64,000 bases of DNA from Faecalibacterium sp. I3-3-33 (GTDB taxonomy: Bacteria > Bacillota > Clostridia > Oscillospirales > Ruminococcaceae). The stretch covers positions 1,984,001 to 2,048,000 of the forward strand of contig NZ_CP094469.1 in NCBI RefSeq assembly GCF_023347295.1. The letters run 5' to 3'. Shown here one piece after another: positions 41,781 to 49,708 of this stretch (position 1 is its first letter; each line of letters starts with the position of its first letter). Under the pieces are notes generated by a model that had not been told where the DNA came from, did not search any database, and was given only the letters and a program-made list of their open reading frames with translations. The position numbers and the translations under genes are program-made.

Positions 41781-41809
41781 TTGCACAGGCAAAAAAAATA
41801 TGATAAAAT
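41781..41809 (+). promoter_or_regulatory. Promoter of the SGNH hydrolase gene
   Basis: TTGCAC (41781-41786), 17 bases and TAAAAT (41804-41809), back to back with the phosphofructokinase promoter and 12 bases away from it. Confidence 0.7.
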
Positions 41810-41882
41810 GGGTGCGCACTCCAAAAATACCGGGCAGAAGTACCTGCCTGTTGGGATAATTGCAGAAAGCTGGACAGAGAAT

Positions 41883-42899
41883 ATGGGCATTTCACACGAG
41901 TATCATTCGGCGCCCCGGCGGCGCACACGCGGAGGCATCGGCGGCAAGCTGCGGCTGGCGGGGGTCATTGTGGCTATCCTGCTGGTCGCCTATGCAGTGA
42001 CCGCCATCTTGGAAAAAGGGACTGTGGAGGAAGAAAGCACCCCGCAGACCGGCACGGGCGGCATTGCACAGAACATTCTGGCACCGCTGCCCATGCAGGG
42101 CGAGGCGGCTTCCGGCAGCGGCAGCGAAAGTGCAGCCGACAGCAGCGGCACGGCGCAGGCGGTGCAGCTGGAAAACTTCGGCCCCGCCCGGCAGACCGAT
42201 GGCGCTTATACTATTAAGGCGTATGACGCCAGTGTCATCCGGCAGCCGGCCTGCGGACAGGTAGACCTCAGCTATTTTTCAGACGCCGCTTTTCTGGGCG
42301 ACAGCCTGACGGTGGGCTTTTCGGACTATCAGATCAATCTGAGCGGCGCACTCATCTGCGGCTATACGGGCGTAGGGCCGGACGCCATCGTCAACCGTGC
42401 CGCCGTCAAGAGTCCCACCCGCGGGCAGGAAGTGGCGCTGGATGTACTGGCAGCGGCGCAGCCCAAAAAGCTGTATATCCTGCTGGGCACCAACACCCTG
42501 ACCACCTTGGGGGCCTCTGACCGTTTTCTGGCCTACTACGGCCAGATGTTGGACGAGCTGCGCCAGACGCTGGGGGACGACTGCATTATTTATGTGCAGT
42601 CCATCCCGCCGGTACGGCCTGCGGCAGCGGAAAAGAAGCCGGGTCTTGCCTCAGACGTTCTGCGCGGCGTGAACGAGCAGCTGGCACAGCTGGCCGCCAG
42701 CAAGGGCTGCGTTTATCTGGACCTGTGGGAGGCGCTGGCTGACGGCGAGGGCAACCTGAAAGAGATGATCGCCGCACCGGACGGCGTGCACCTTTCGGCC
42801 GGCAATGGCTACGGCGCATGGGTCACCTACCTGCGCAACCACGCAAAATATTCCGCAAGTAACCCGTGGATCATGGGCAGCGCGTACAGCGCAGAATAA
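41883..42899 (+). CDS. Membrane-anchored SGNH/GDSL hydrolase
   Basis: This 338-residue protein has a basic N-terminus, one membrane helix (about 24-42) and an Ala/Ser-rich linker. Its extracellular SGNH domain has nucleophile Ser in FLGDSLTVGF (near 140), LLGTNTLT as block III, and DGVHLS with catalytic Asp and His near residue 302. It likely deacylates cell-wall or exported polysaccharide or lipid substrates. ATG 41883 lies after the promoter at 41781; an earlier in-frame ATG at 41808 overlaps the -10 region and is unlikely. Confidence 0.8.
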   Translation: MGISHEYHSAPRRRTRGGIGGKLRLAGVIVAILLVAYAVTAILEKGTVEEESTPQTGTGGIAQNILAPLPMQGEAASGSGSESAADSSGTAQAVQLENFGPARQTDGAYTIKAYDASVIRQPACGQVDLSYFSDAAFLGDSLTVGFSDYQINLSGALICGYTGVGPDAIVNRAAVKSPTRGQEVALDVLAAAQPKKLYILLGTNTLTTLGASDRFLAYYGQMLDELRQTLGDDCIIYVQSIPPVRPAAAEKKPGLASDVLRGVNEQLAQLAASKGCVYLDLWEALADGEGNLKEMIAAPDGVHLSAGNGYGAWVTYLRNHAKYSASNPWIMGSAYSAE

Positions 42900-42911
42900 A
42901 AAGCAAAAAGC

Positions 42912-42973
42912 AAGTGCACCACCCCGTCAAAAGTCAACGCTTTTGGTGTAGAGGTGGTGCACCTGTTTTTTTG
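42912..42973. terminator. Bidirectional terminator
   Basis: AAGTGCACCACC pairs with GGTGGTGCACCT (with an inner AAAAG/CTTTT stem), then GTTTTTTT on the plus strand. It serves the SGNH gene and the converging ABC operon. Confidence 0.8.
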
Positions 42974-42975
42974 TA

Positions 42976-43134
42976 TTATTTTTTATCTGGCGGGTCATCC
43001 AGCCCTTTGAACATCACCATGCCCAGACTTGCAAAGCTGGCACCCAGCACAAAACCGACCGTTCCCAGCGTCACACTGAACAAAACGCCCATGGCAACGC
43101 CGAACAGGATGCCTGCGATTTGACTTTTCTTCAT
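42976..43134 (-). CDS. Small hydrophobic protein ending the ABC operon
   Basis: This 52-residue protein starts one base after the permease stop (TAA-A-ATG). MKKSQ is followed by about 35 hydrophobic residues, enough for one long or two short membrane helices, and a DDPPDKK tail. It is not a member of a family I know. Coupling suggests a small subunit or stabiliser of the ABC exporter. Confidence 0.55.
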   Translation of the reverse strand: MKKSQIAGILFGVAMGVLFSVTLGTVGFVLGASFASLGMVMFKGLDDPPDKK

Positions 43135-43135
43135 T

Positions 43136-43777
43136 TTACTGCTCTGCCTTTCCGTACCATGCAACGGACAGCCGCCACGAGAGAGCATACAGCGCCAGCG
43201 CCGCCGCCAGCACGACCACCAGCACCAGCAGCGAACCGTTGGCGGGCAGGATGCTGTCCAAAGCGCTGTCCCCCGAAGAGACGAAATATCCCATAAAGCC
43301 CCCAAGCAGACCGATGCACAGGTAGTACACATACCGGGCTTTCTGGTAGCCAAAGCGGTAGGTCAGCGGCAGCATAATAATATTGCCCAGCAGGGTCAGC
43401 ATAGCCACCTGAAGCAGGGTCGCCACGGTGATCTGCACCGTTACCGTACCCCAGAGCAACTGTGCTGCTGCCAGCGCCGCCATACTCAGCAGCTCCGCCA
43501 GCGCCATACCGCACAAGCCGATGAGGTATTTGCCGCCCACGATCTGCTCTTTTGTCACCGGCAGAGCAGCGCAGTAAGCGCTGAACCGGCTGTTCTGGTC
43601 GTAAGCCAGCAATGTCATGGGCGACATTCCCAGCAAAAGCCCGCCGTACAGTATAAAGAAATTAGAGCCTTCCTTCATGAAAAACGTTCCCACCAGCATC
43701 ATAGCAATCGACACCAGAATGATCCATCTGATATAGCACCACGTCTGATAGGCATCCTTCAATAGCAGACCTTTCAT
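43136..43777 (-). CDS. ABC-2 type transporter permease
   Basis: This 213-residue protein has six hydrophobic segments and the ABC-2 pattern (KDAYQTW at the N-terminus, LPVTKEQIVGGKYL near 75). It overlaps the ATPase gene by four bases (ATGA), forming a two-gene exporter regulated by a YtrA-like repressor. The substrate is unknown; such units often protect against wall-active compounds. Confidence 0.85.
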   Translation of the reverse strand: MKGLLLKDAYQTWCYIRWIILVSIAMMLVGTFFMKEGSNFFILYGGLLLGMSPMTLLAYDQNSRFSAYCAALPVTKEQIVGGKYLIGLCGMALAELLSMAALAAAQLLWGTVTVQITVATLLQVAMLTLLGNIIMLPLTYRFGYQKARYVYYLCIGLLGGFMGYFVSSGDSALDSILPANGSLLVLVVVLAAALALYALSWRLSVAWYGKAEQ

Positions 43778-44619
43778 TGCACATCTTCCCCTTTCACCAT
43801 CAGTACAAACAATTCCTCAATGCTTACCGGGGTAAGCTCTGCCCCGGCAGGCATTGCATCCCGGCGCACAAGCGCCTCGGCTCCGTAGGGGGTGACCCGC
43901 TTGCCGTACACCTGTGCATCCAGTGCCGCCAGCTGCGCCGCCGTGCCATGCCACAGGGCGTATTCCTCCCGCAGGGCGTCCTTCTCCTCACAGAGCAGCA
44001 GTCTGCCCTTGTGCAGGAAAGCGATGGTATCGCACAGCTTTTCCAAGTCGCTTACGATGTGGGAGGAGATGAGGATAGAGTGGTTTTCGTCCCGGGCAAA
44101 GTCCAGCAGCAGGTCGGTCACCTCGTCCCGCACCACCGGGTCCAGCCCGTTGGTGGCTTCGTCCAACAGCAGCAGCTTCGGGTGGTGCGCCAGCGTCACG
44201 GCGATGCACAGCTTCATCTTCATGCCGGTGGAGTAGTCCTTGTACTGCTTCTTGTCCGGCAGACCGAACTTTTGGCACAGCTCCGCATAGGCGGCAGCGT
44301 CCCAGTTGTGGTAGATACCCGCCATCACCTTGCCCGCCTGCACCGCGTTCAGGCACAGGGGGATGCCCTCGCTGCCCAGCACCACGCCGATCTCCTCTTT
44401 GGCGCGGACGGAAACAGTGCGGCTGTCCCTGCCTAGGATGGTCACGGTGCCGCCGTCCCGCTGCACCATGTCCAAGATCAGCCGGATGGTGGTGCTCTTG
44501 CCCGCTCCGTTTTCGCCGATCAGGCCGCAGATGGTGCCCCCGGGCAGGGTTAGGTCCAGCGGCCCAAGGGTAAAGTCCTTATAGTGCTTTGTAAGCCCCC
44601 GTAGTTCCAGTGCGTTCAT
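43774..44619 (-). CDS. ABC transporter ATP-binding protein
   Basis: This 281-residue ATPase has Walker A GENGAGKST (near 38), signature STGMKMKL (near 133), Walker B LLLLDEATNGLDP (near 152) and the H-loop SSHIVSD. The C-terminal domain carries a substrate-transport extension. ATG 44619 has GGGAGG upstream. It is coupled to the permease downstream, and its ribosome site overlaps the end of the GntR gene. Confidence 0.9.
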   Translation of the reverse strand: MNALELRGLTKHYKDFTLGPLDLTLPGGTICGLIGENGAGKSTTIRLILDMVQRDGGTVTILGRDSRTVSVRAKEEIGVVLGSEGIPLCLNAVQAGKVMAGIYHNWDAAAYAELCQKFGLPDKKQYKDYSTGMKMKLCIAVTLAHHPKLLLLDEATNGLDPVVRDEVTDLLLDFARDENHSILISSHIVSDLEKLCDTIAFLHKGRLLLCEEKDALREEYALWHGTAAQLAALDAQVYGKRVTPYGAEALVRRDAMPAGAELTPVSIEELFVLMVKGEDVQ

Positions 44620-44621
44620 GT

Positions 44622-44993
44622 TCAGTCCTCCCACAGCAGTTCCAGCATCTCCCGCAGTTCTTCCCTGCTCAGCCCGCAGGATGCGGACAGGCGGACGGCC
44701 TCGGTAAGATGCTCTTCAATCTTTTTCAGGTTTTCTTCCCGCAGCAGCTCGGTGTTTTTCGGAGCCACAAAAAAGCCCTTTGCCGGTACTGCGTAAAGAA
44801 AGCCCTCTTTTTCCAGTTCATCGTAGGCGCGCTTGGTGGTAATGACGCTGATGCGCAGATCCCGTGCCAGCCCCCGGATGGAGGGCATGGCCTCGTCCGG
44901 CTGCAAAGCCTCGCTGATGATCTGCTGCTTGATCTGGTTGTAGATCTGGTCATAGATGGGCGCGCCGCTTTTGTTGTTGATAAACAGTTCCAT
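44622..44993 (-). CDS. GntR-family repressor (YtrA type)
   Basis: This 123-residue regulator has a winged helix-turn-helix (IYDQIYNQIKQQII, MPSIRGLARDLRISVITTKRAYDELEKEG) and a short C-terminal helix pair instead of an effector domain, as in the YtrA subfamily. It is the first gene of the ABC operon. The palindrome at 45023-45045, overlapping its promoter, is a good candidate for autoregulation. Confidence 0.9.
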   Translation of the reverse strand: MELFINNKSGAPIYDQIYNQIKQQIISEALQPDEAMPSIRGLARDLRISVITTKRAYDELEKEGFLYAVPAKGFFVAPKNTELLREENLKKIEEHLTEAVRLSASCGLSREELREMLELLWED

Positions 44994-45022
44994 CGGCTGC
45001 TCCTTTGACGCTTGTGTTTTAT

Positions 45023-45063
45023 CTGTATATGCACAGTATATACAGAAGATACAGATTTGTCAA
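45023..45063 (-). promoter_or_regulatory. Promoter and operator of the GntR-ABC operon
   Basis: On the minus strand, TTGACA (45058-45063), 17 bases and TATACT (45035-45040). The inverted repeat CTGTATAT/ATATACAG (45023-45045) covers the -10 and start region. Confidence 0.85.
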
Positions 45064-45069
45064 GAGGGT

Positions 45070-45117
45070 GCACAAAAAAATACACCCGCCATCCAAAATG
45101 GACAGCGGGTGCTGTTT
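45070..45117 (-). terminator. Terminator of the dapF-dapL operon
   Basis: CACCCGC (45083-45089) pairs with GCGGGTG (45105-45111) around CCATCC...GGACAG, followed on the minus strand by TATTTTTTT. Confidence 0.8.
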
Positions 45118-45126
45118 TTATAGGTT

Positions 45127-46314
45127 TTACAGCGCCTTGATAGCGGTCTTGATGCGCTGGGCGGCAAGCTTGGTCTTTTCCGCATCGCCGAAGGCGGTCA
45201 GGCGGAAGTAGCCCTCGCCGCACTCGCCAAAGCCCACGCCGGGGGTGCCTACCACGCCGCAGTTTTCCAGCAGCCAGTCGAAGAACTCCCAGCTCTTCAT
45301 GTTGCCGGGGCAGCGCAGCCAGATGTAGGGGCTGTTCTTGCCGCCGCAGTACCACACGCCACACTCGTCCAGTGCATCGGCGATGACCTTTGCGTTGCGG
45401 CGGTAGTAGTCCAGATTAGACTGGATCTCAGCCATGCCGCTCTCGGTGAACACGGCGGCAGCGGCGCGCTGCACCACATAAGGCACACCGTTGAACTTGG
45501 TGGTCTGACGGCGCAGCCACAGCTTATTGATGTTCATCCCCTCGCGCTCCAGCTCCTTGGGCACGACGGTGTAGCCGCAGCGGGTGCCGGTAAAGCCTGC
45601 GATCTTGGAGAAGGAGCAGATCTCCACAGCGCACTCGCGTGCACCTTCGATCTCGAAGATGCTACGGGCCAACTCGCCGTCCGAAATAAAGCACTCGTAG
45701 GCGGCATCGTACAGGATGATGGCATCGTTTTTGCGGGCGTAATCCACCCATGCCTTCAGCTGTGCGCGGGTGTAGGCAGCACCGGTGGGGTTATTGGGGC
45801 TGCAAATATAGATGATATCCGCCTTCACGCTCTCGTCCGGCATCCCGAGGAAGCCGTTTTCCTGTCCGGTGCGGCTGTAAATGATCTTGCGACCATCGGT
45901 GACGTTATCATCCACATAGGTGGGATACACGGGGTCCGGCACCAGCACGGTGTTGTCCACATCGAACAGACCCAGCAGGTTTGCAAGGTCGCTCTTTGCG
46001 CCGTCCGAGATAAAGATCTCGTCCTCGGCAAGCTGGGTGCCGCGGCCGGCGTAGTAGCCCTGAATGGCCTGCTTGAGGAAGGGGTAGCCCTGCTCCGGGC
46101 CGTAGCCGTGGAAGCCCTCCTTGGTGCCCATCTCCTCGGCAGCGTCGCGCATGGCCTGCACCACGCACTTTGCCAGCGGCTGGGTCACATCGCCGATGCC
46201 CAGACGGATGATCTCCTTTTCCGGGTGTGCTTCCTGATACGCAGCCACCTTGTGGGCAATGTCCACGAACAGGTAGCTGGCCTTCAGCTCATTGTAATGC
46301 TTGTTCATCTTCAT
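45127..46314 (-). CDS. dapL: LL-diaminopimelate aminotransferase
   Basis: This 395-residue PLP enzyme makes LL-diaminopimelate from tetrahydrodipicolinate and glutamate in lysine and peptidoglycan synthesis. It has the N-terminal LF.DIA.KVAAY and LGIGDVTQPL signatures, the SPNNPTGAAY motif near 175, and the PLP lysine in SFSKIAGFTG.RCG near 236. The full length matches the family. It is downstream of dapF on the same strand, giving two consecutive pathway steps together. Confidence 0.95.
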   Translation of the reverse strand: MKMNKHYNELKASYLFVDIAHKVAAYQEAHPEKEIIRLGIGDVTQPLAKCVVQAMRDAAEEMGTKEGFHGYGPEQGYPFLKQAIQGYYAGRGTQLAEDEIFISDGAKSDLANLLGLFDVDNTVLVPDPVYPTYVDDNVTDGRKIIYSRTGQENGFLGMPDESVKADIIYICSPNNPTGAAYTRAQLKAWVDYARKNDAIILYDAAYECFISDGELARSIFEIEGARECAVEICSFSKIAGFTGTRCGYTVVPKELEREGMNINKLWLRRQTTKFNGVPYVVQRAAAAVFTESGMAEIQSNLDYYRRNAKVIADALDECGVWYCGGKNSPYIWLRCPGNMKSWEFFDWLLENCGVVGTPGVGFGECGEGYFRLTAFGDAEKTKLAAQRIKTAIKAL

Positions 46315-46333
46315 GATACTTTTCCTCGCTTCT

Positions 46334-46400
46334 ATATTGTGGAACCCTCTCAGTCATCTCGCATTCGCTCGATGCCAGCTCCCCCCAGAGGGGGAACTTT
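46334..46400. repeat. Intergenic dispersed-repeat-like sequence
   Basis: The stretch with CCCTCTCAGTCAT, GCTCGATGCCAGCTCCCCC and AGAGGGGGAAC resembles a short GC-rich sequence I remember as common between genes in Faecalibacterium and relatives. Only one copy is in this window, so the claim rests on memory. Confidence 0.4.
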
Positions 46401-46414
46401 TTCAAAGGGTCATT

Positions 46415-47254
46415 TTACACTTCGGTCGTTCCCTCGCACACGGTCTCGGCCGCGCCGGTCATCAGCAGCTGCTTGCCGGGCAGCACCCGGATGGTCAGCT
46501 CGCCGCCGCGCAGCTGCACATGGATGTCCTCCCCGGCAGGGCAGACACCCAGCTCGGTCAGGGCTGCCACAGTGGCACAGGTGCCAGTGCCGCAGGCCCA
46601 TGTCTCGCCGCTGCCGCGCTCCCACACACGCATCTTCAGGTGAGTGGCATCCACCACCTGCACAAACTCGGTGTTGATGCGCTCCGGGAAGTTTTCGTGG
46701 TGCTCAAAGCCCGGGCCGATCTGCTCCAGCTTCAGGCTGTCCACATCCGGCACAATTGTCACGCAATGGGGGTTGCCCACGCTGATGCAGGTCACCCGCC
46801 ACAGGTTCTCTTCCACCTGCAAAGGCAGATCTACCAGCGGCCCTTCGCCCATGTTCACGGCGGGCAGCGCCGCTGCCATGGCGGTGTAGGCACCCATCTC
46901 CACCTGCCACAGCCCTTCGCCCATGCGGGCAACGGTCTTTAAGCCGCTGAGGGTGTCGATGGCAAGCTTCGCCTTTGCCGTGCCGTGGGTGTACAGCCAC
47001 TCGGCCACGCAGCGGATGCCGTTGCCGCACATCTTGCCCTCGCTGCCGTCCGCATTGAAGATGCGCATCATGGCATCTGCCCCGGCTGTGACCGGTGCGC
47101 AGATGCAGATGATGCCATCCGCACCAATGGAAAAGTGCCGCCGGGACAGCCGCTCTGAAAGCGCTGCGATCTCTTCCGGCACGCCGGAGGTGCGGCAGTC
47201 CAGATAGATATAATCGTTGGCGCAGCCCTGCATTTTGGTGAATGAAAGCTTCAT
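46415..47254 (-). CDS. dapF: Diaminopimelate epimerase
   Basis: This 279-residue enzyme interconverts LL- and meso-diaminopimelate. The two catalytic cysteines lie in KMCGNGIRC (near 75) and ACGTGTCA (near 220), and FTKMQGCANDY is at the N-terminus, where many members have GxGNDF; the Cys in place of Gly is a minor difference. It is encoded 100 bases upstream of dapL with only the short repeat between them, so it is likely one operon. Confidence 0.95.
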   Translation of the reverse strand: MKLSFTKMQGCANDYIYLDCRTSGVPEEIAALSERLSRRHFSIGADGIICICAPVTAGADAMMRIFNADGSEGKMCGNGIRCVAEWLYTHGTAKAKLAIDTLSGLKTVARMGEGLWQVEMGAYTAMAAALPAVNMGEGPLVDLPLQVEENLWRVTCISVGNPHCVTIVPDVDSLKLEQIGPGFEHHENFPERINTEFVQVVDATHLKMRVWERGSGETWACGTGTCATVAALTELGVCPAGEDIHVQLRGGELTIRVLPGKQLLMTGAAETVCEGTTEV

Positions 47255-47389
47255 GCTTATCGCTCCTTATAAAAGAGACTGGTCAGTCTCCGTAAACTCA
47301 TTACTTTATAATGATAAAAAAACCGGCACGAGATGTCAAGGGAAAAAGCAGCTTTCAGACAATTTTCTTCAGTTGCTGCAAAACAGGGC

Positions 47390-47418
47390 TTGACAATACG
47401 CACTGCATGGGATATAAA
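47390..47418 (+). promoter_or_regulatory. Promoter of the acyl carrier protein gene
   Basis: TTGACA (47390-47395), 17 bases and TATAAA (47413-47418), with a leader of about 105 bases before the start codon. Confidence 0.8.
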
Positions 47419-47530
47419 AAAAGAGAGCGCTTTGTACAGCAGGCAAGGCTGTGCCGGATACCGGAGGCTTTTCCGGGGCACGGCGGGCTGTACGCGTATG
47501 CAATACAACTGCAAAAAGGAGACCACAGGA

Positions 47531-47767
47531 ATGGATACTTTTGAAAAAATCCGTGCATTGCTGGCTGAGCAGCTGGACGTTGACCCGGCAAAGATCACGC
47601 TGGAAAGCGATATCATGAGCGATTTCGAGGCGGACAGTCTGGATATCGTGGACATGGTGATGACGCTGGAGGACGAGTTTGGCATCGAGGTGCCGGACGA
47701 CGCTATCGAGTCCCTGCGCACCGTAGGCGATGTGGTAAACTTTGTGGACAGCCACGCGCAGAACTGA
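47531..47767 (+). CDS. acpP: Acyl carrier protein
   Basis: This 78-residue acidic four-helix carrier for fatty-acid synthesis has the phosphopantetheine Ser36 in EADSLDIVD. ATG 47531 follows AAAGGAGACCACAGGA; the open frame extends upstream without a ribosome site. It stands alone, with its own promoter and terminator, upstream of proS. Key residues and length are normal. Confidence 0.93.
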   Translation: MDTFEKIRALLAEQLDVDPAKITLESDIMSDFEADSLDIVDMVMTLEDEFGIEVPDDAIESLRTVGDVVNFVDSHAQN

Positions 47768-47779
47768 TTCTTTTAGGCA

Positions 47780-47833
47780 AAAGCCCCGCCTTTGCAGTGC
47801 GGCACACGGCCGTGCAGGCAGGCGGGGCTTTAT
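47780..47833 (+). terminator. Terminator of the acyl carrier protein gene
   Basis: AAAGCCCCGCC (47780-47790) pairs with GGCGGGGCTTT (47821-47831), then ATTATG, with inner GCACAC/GTGC pairing. Confidence 0.7.
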
Positions 47834-47890
47834 TATGGTTCGTGCGGAACGCACAGCGTTTGGCGCACGGCCTTGGGAGGATATAACAAA

Positions 47891-49330
47891 ATGGCAAAAG
47901 ACAACAAGAAGCTCGTGCAGGCGATCACCAGTCAGGAAGAAAACTTTGCACAGTGGTACACCGATATCTGTGTAAAGGCAGAGCTGGTGGAGTATTCCAG
48001 TGTGAAGGGCTTTATCATCCTGCGCCCCTATGGTCAGGCCATCTGGGAGCTGATCCAGAAGGATCTGGATGCCCGGTTCAAGGCCACCGGCCATGAGAAC
48101 GTGGCTATGCCGGTGCTGATCCCGGAAAGCCTGCTGCAGAAGGAAGGCGAGCTCGTCAATGGCTTCGCGCCGGAGGTGGCGTGGGTCACGATGGGCGGCT
48201 CCGACAAGCTGGAAGAGCGTCTGGCAGTGCGTCCCACCAGCGAGACCATGTTCTGCGACCACTGGTCCCGCGTGCTGCACAGCTACCGCGAGCTTCCCAT
48301 GAAGTACAACCAGTGGTGTAGCGTGGTGCGCTGGGAAAAGACCACCCGTCCCTTCCTGCGTAGCCGCGAGTTCTGGTGGCAGGAGGGTCACACCATCCAC
48401 GAGACCGCTGCCGAGGCCGAGGCTGAGACCCAGCAGCAGCTGAACTGCTACGCAGATACCTGCGAGCAGGATCTGGCGATTCCCGTGGTGAAGGGTCGCA
48501 AGACCGACAAGGAAAAGTTTGCCGGTGCCGAGGCTACCTACACCATCGAAGCCATGATGAAGGACGGCAAGGCACTGCAGAGCGGCACCAGCCACTACTT
48601 TGGCGATAAGTTCAGCAAGGCTTACGACGTTACCTTTACCGGCCGCGACAACCAGCTGCATCATCCGTTCCAGACCAGCTGGGGCGTTTCCACCCGTCTG
48701 GTGGGTGCTATCATCATGACCCACGGCGATGACGACGGCCTGATTCTGCCCCCGGCCATTGCCCCCATTCAGGTGGTGGTGGTGCCCATTGCCGCCCACA
48801 AGCCCGGCGTCTCCGAAAAGGCTGCCGAGCTGGCCGAGAAGATCAGTAAGTACGCCCGCGTGAAGCTGGACGACAGCGACAACGCCCCCGGCTGGAAGTT
48901 TGCCCAGTGGGAGATGAAGGGCGTGCCCCTGCGTCTTGAGATCGGCCCCAAGGATCTGGAAAAGAACCAGTGCGTTCTGGTGCGCCGCGACACCCGCGAG
49001 AAGGTCTTTGTAAGTCTGGACGAGCTGGAGACCGCCATCCCCGCCCAGCTGGAGGCTCTGCGCAAGGACCTGTACCAGCGTGCGCTGGAAAACCGCGAAA
49101 AGCGCACTTGGGCTGCCACCACCATGGACGAGGTGAAGGAGCTGGCCAAGGCCAACACCGGCTACATCAAGACCATGTGGTGCGGCGATCTGGCCTGCGA
49201 GATGAAGATGAAGGAAGAGGCCGGACTTTCCAGCCGCTGCATGCCCTTCGAGCAGGAGCAGCTCAGCGATGTGTGCCCCTGCTGCGGTAAGCCCGCCAAG
49301 GCTATGGTCTACTGGGGCGTTGCTTACTAA
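47891..49330 (+). CDS. proS: Prolyl-tRNA synthetase (archaeal/eukaryotic type)
   Basis: This 479-residue class II synthetase charges tRNA-Pro. It lacks the bacterial editing insertion between motifs 2 and 3 and ends in the short C-terminal zinc domain with CPCCGKPA and the terminal Tyr (MVYWGVAY), which identifies the archaeal-like form. Motif 2 ([22 protein letters not shown]) and the GTSHYFG strand are present. ATG 47891 has GGGAGG about 9 bases upstream. Confidence 0.95.
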   Translation: MAKDNKKLVQAITSQEENFAQWYTDICVKAELVEYSSVKGFIILRPYGQAIWELIQKDLDARFKATGHENVAMPVLIPESLLQKEGELVNGFAPEVAWVTMGGSDKLEERLAVRPTSETMFCDHWSRVLHSYRELPMKYNQWCSVVRWEKTTRPFLRSREFWWQEGHTIHETAAEAEAETQQQLNCYADTCEQDLAIPVVKGRKTDKEKFAGAEATYTIEAMMKDGKALQSGTSHYFGDKFSKAYDVTFTGRDNQLHHPFQTSWGVSTRLVGAIIMTHGDDDGLILPPAIAPIQVVVVPIAAHKPGVSEKAAELAEKISKYARVKLDDSDNAPGWKFAQWEMKGVPLRLEIGPKDLEKNQCVLVRRDTREKVFVSLDELETAIPAQLEALRKDLYQRALENREKRTWAATTMDEVKELAKANTGYIKTMWCGDLACEMKMKEEAGLSSRCMPFEQEQLSDVCPCCGKPAKAMVYWGVAY

Positions 49331-49355
49331 GCAGCTGCTTTTCTGATCCGATACA

Positions 49356-49391
49356 AAACCCCCGGAGCTGTTTTATGCTCCGGGGGTTTTA
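49356..49391 (+). terminator. Terminator of proS
   Basis: AAAACCCCCGGAGC pairs with GCTCCGGGGGTTTT around TGTTTTAT. Confidence 0.9.
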
Positions 49392-49392
49392 C

Positions 49393-49421
49393 TTGTCATT
49401 TGTCGAATTATATGCTATTAT
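49393..49421 (+). promoter_or_regulatory. Promoter of the 27-residue ORF
   Basis: TTGTCA (49393-49398), 17 bases and TATTAT (49416-49421). The transcript would start near 49428, just before a GCTGC-TTCG-GCAGC hairpin (49428-49441). Confidence 0.75.
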
Positions 49422-49499
49422 AGAATTGCTGCTTCGGCAGCAAGGCACTGCACATAACGGCAGGCGGTTCGGCCCCACTTCCGAAAGGAGGTGAAGCTT

Positions 49500-49583
49500 A
49501 TGCCAATTACTTTGACGTTCCATATCTTCGGATTGGTATTTACCATCAAGGTAAAAAGCGAGAACCGCCACCCTGGCCGGTGA
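49500..49583 (+). CDS. 27-residue hydrophobic peptide, candidate type I toxin
   Basis: ATG 49500 lies 8 bases after a perfect AAAGGAGG. The peptide has a hydrophobic stretch (LTFHIFGLVFTI, residues 5-16) followed by a basic, polar tail (KVKSENRHPGR). It has its own sigma-A-type promoter and a 5' hairpin. An opposing consensus promoter at 49652-49680 would make an RNA covering the 3' part of the message. This is the layout of type I toxin-antitoxin loci. I do not recognise the peptide as one of the named toxin families (TxpA, BsrG, Fst), so toxicity is inferred from architecture only. Confidence 0.55.
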   Translation: MPITLTFHIFGLVFTIKVKSENRHPGR

Positions 49584-49645
49584 CGGTTCTTAGTTTCTAA
49601 GACGGTTCATCAAAAGGGCTGACCGCTTGTCGCAGTGCCTTTTCT
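49552..49645 (-). ncRNA. Candidate antisense RNA opposite the 27-residue ORF
   Basis: The minus-strand promoter TTGACA (49675-49680), 17 bases, TATACT (49652-49657) predicts a start near 49645. The RNA would run leftward about 95 bases to a terminator formed by GAACCGTCACC/GGTGGCGGTTC (49562-49589) followed by TCGCTTTTT. It overlaps the last ten codons of the peptide gene and its 3' untranslated region. No ORF is present in it. Confidence 0.6.
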
Positions 49646-49651
49646 ATTTAC

Positions 49652-49680
49652 AGTATACCCACTTTTGAGGTTTCTGTCAA
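49652..49680 (-). promoter_or_regulatory. Consensus antisense promoter
   Basis: Both hexamers are perfect or near perfect (TTGACA and TATACT) with the optimal 17-base spacer, better than the sense promoter. This is expected when an antitoxin RNA must be in excess. Confidence 0.8.
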
Positions 49681-49708
49681 GAGCACGCCGTTTCTGCGTG
49701 CTTTTTTC

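Noticed and set aside
41542..41890. N-terminal extension of the second phosphofructokinase
   Set aside because: The extension lies upstream of a strong AAGGAGG start and crosses the promoter, so it cannot be translated as part of the enzyme.
49389..49571. 60-codon minus-strand frame opposite the 27-residue peptide
   Set aside because: It has no ribosome site and it spans the proS terminator side. The antisense RNA is better explained as noncoding.
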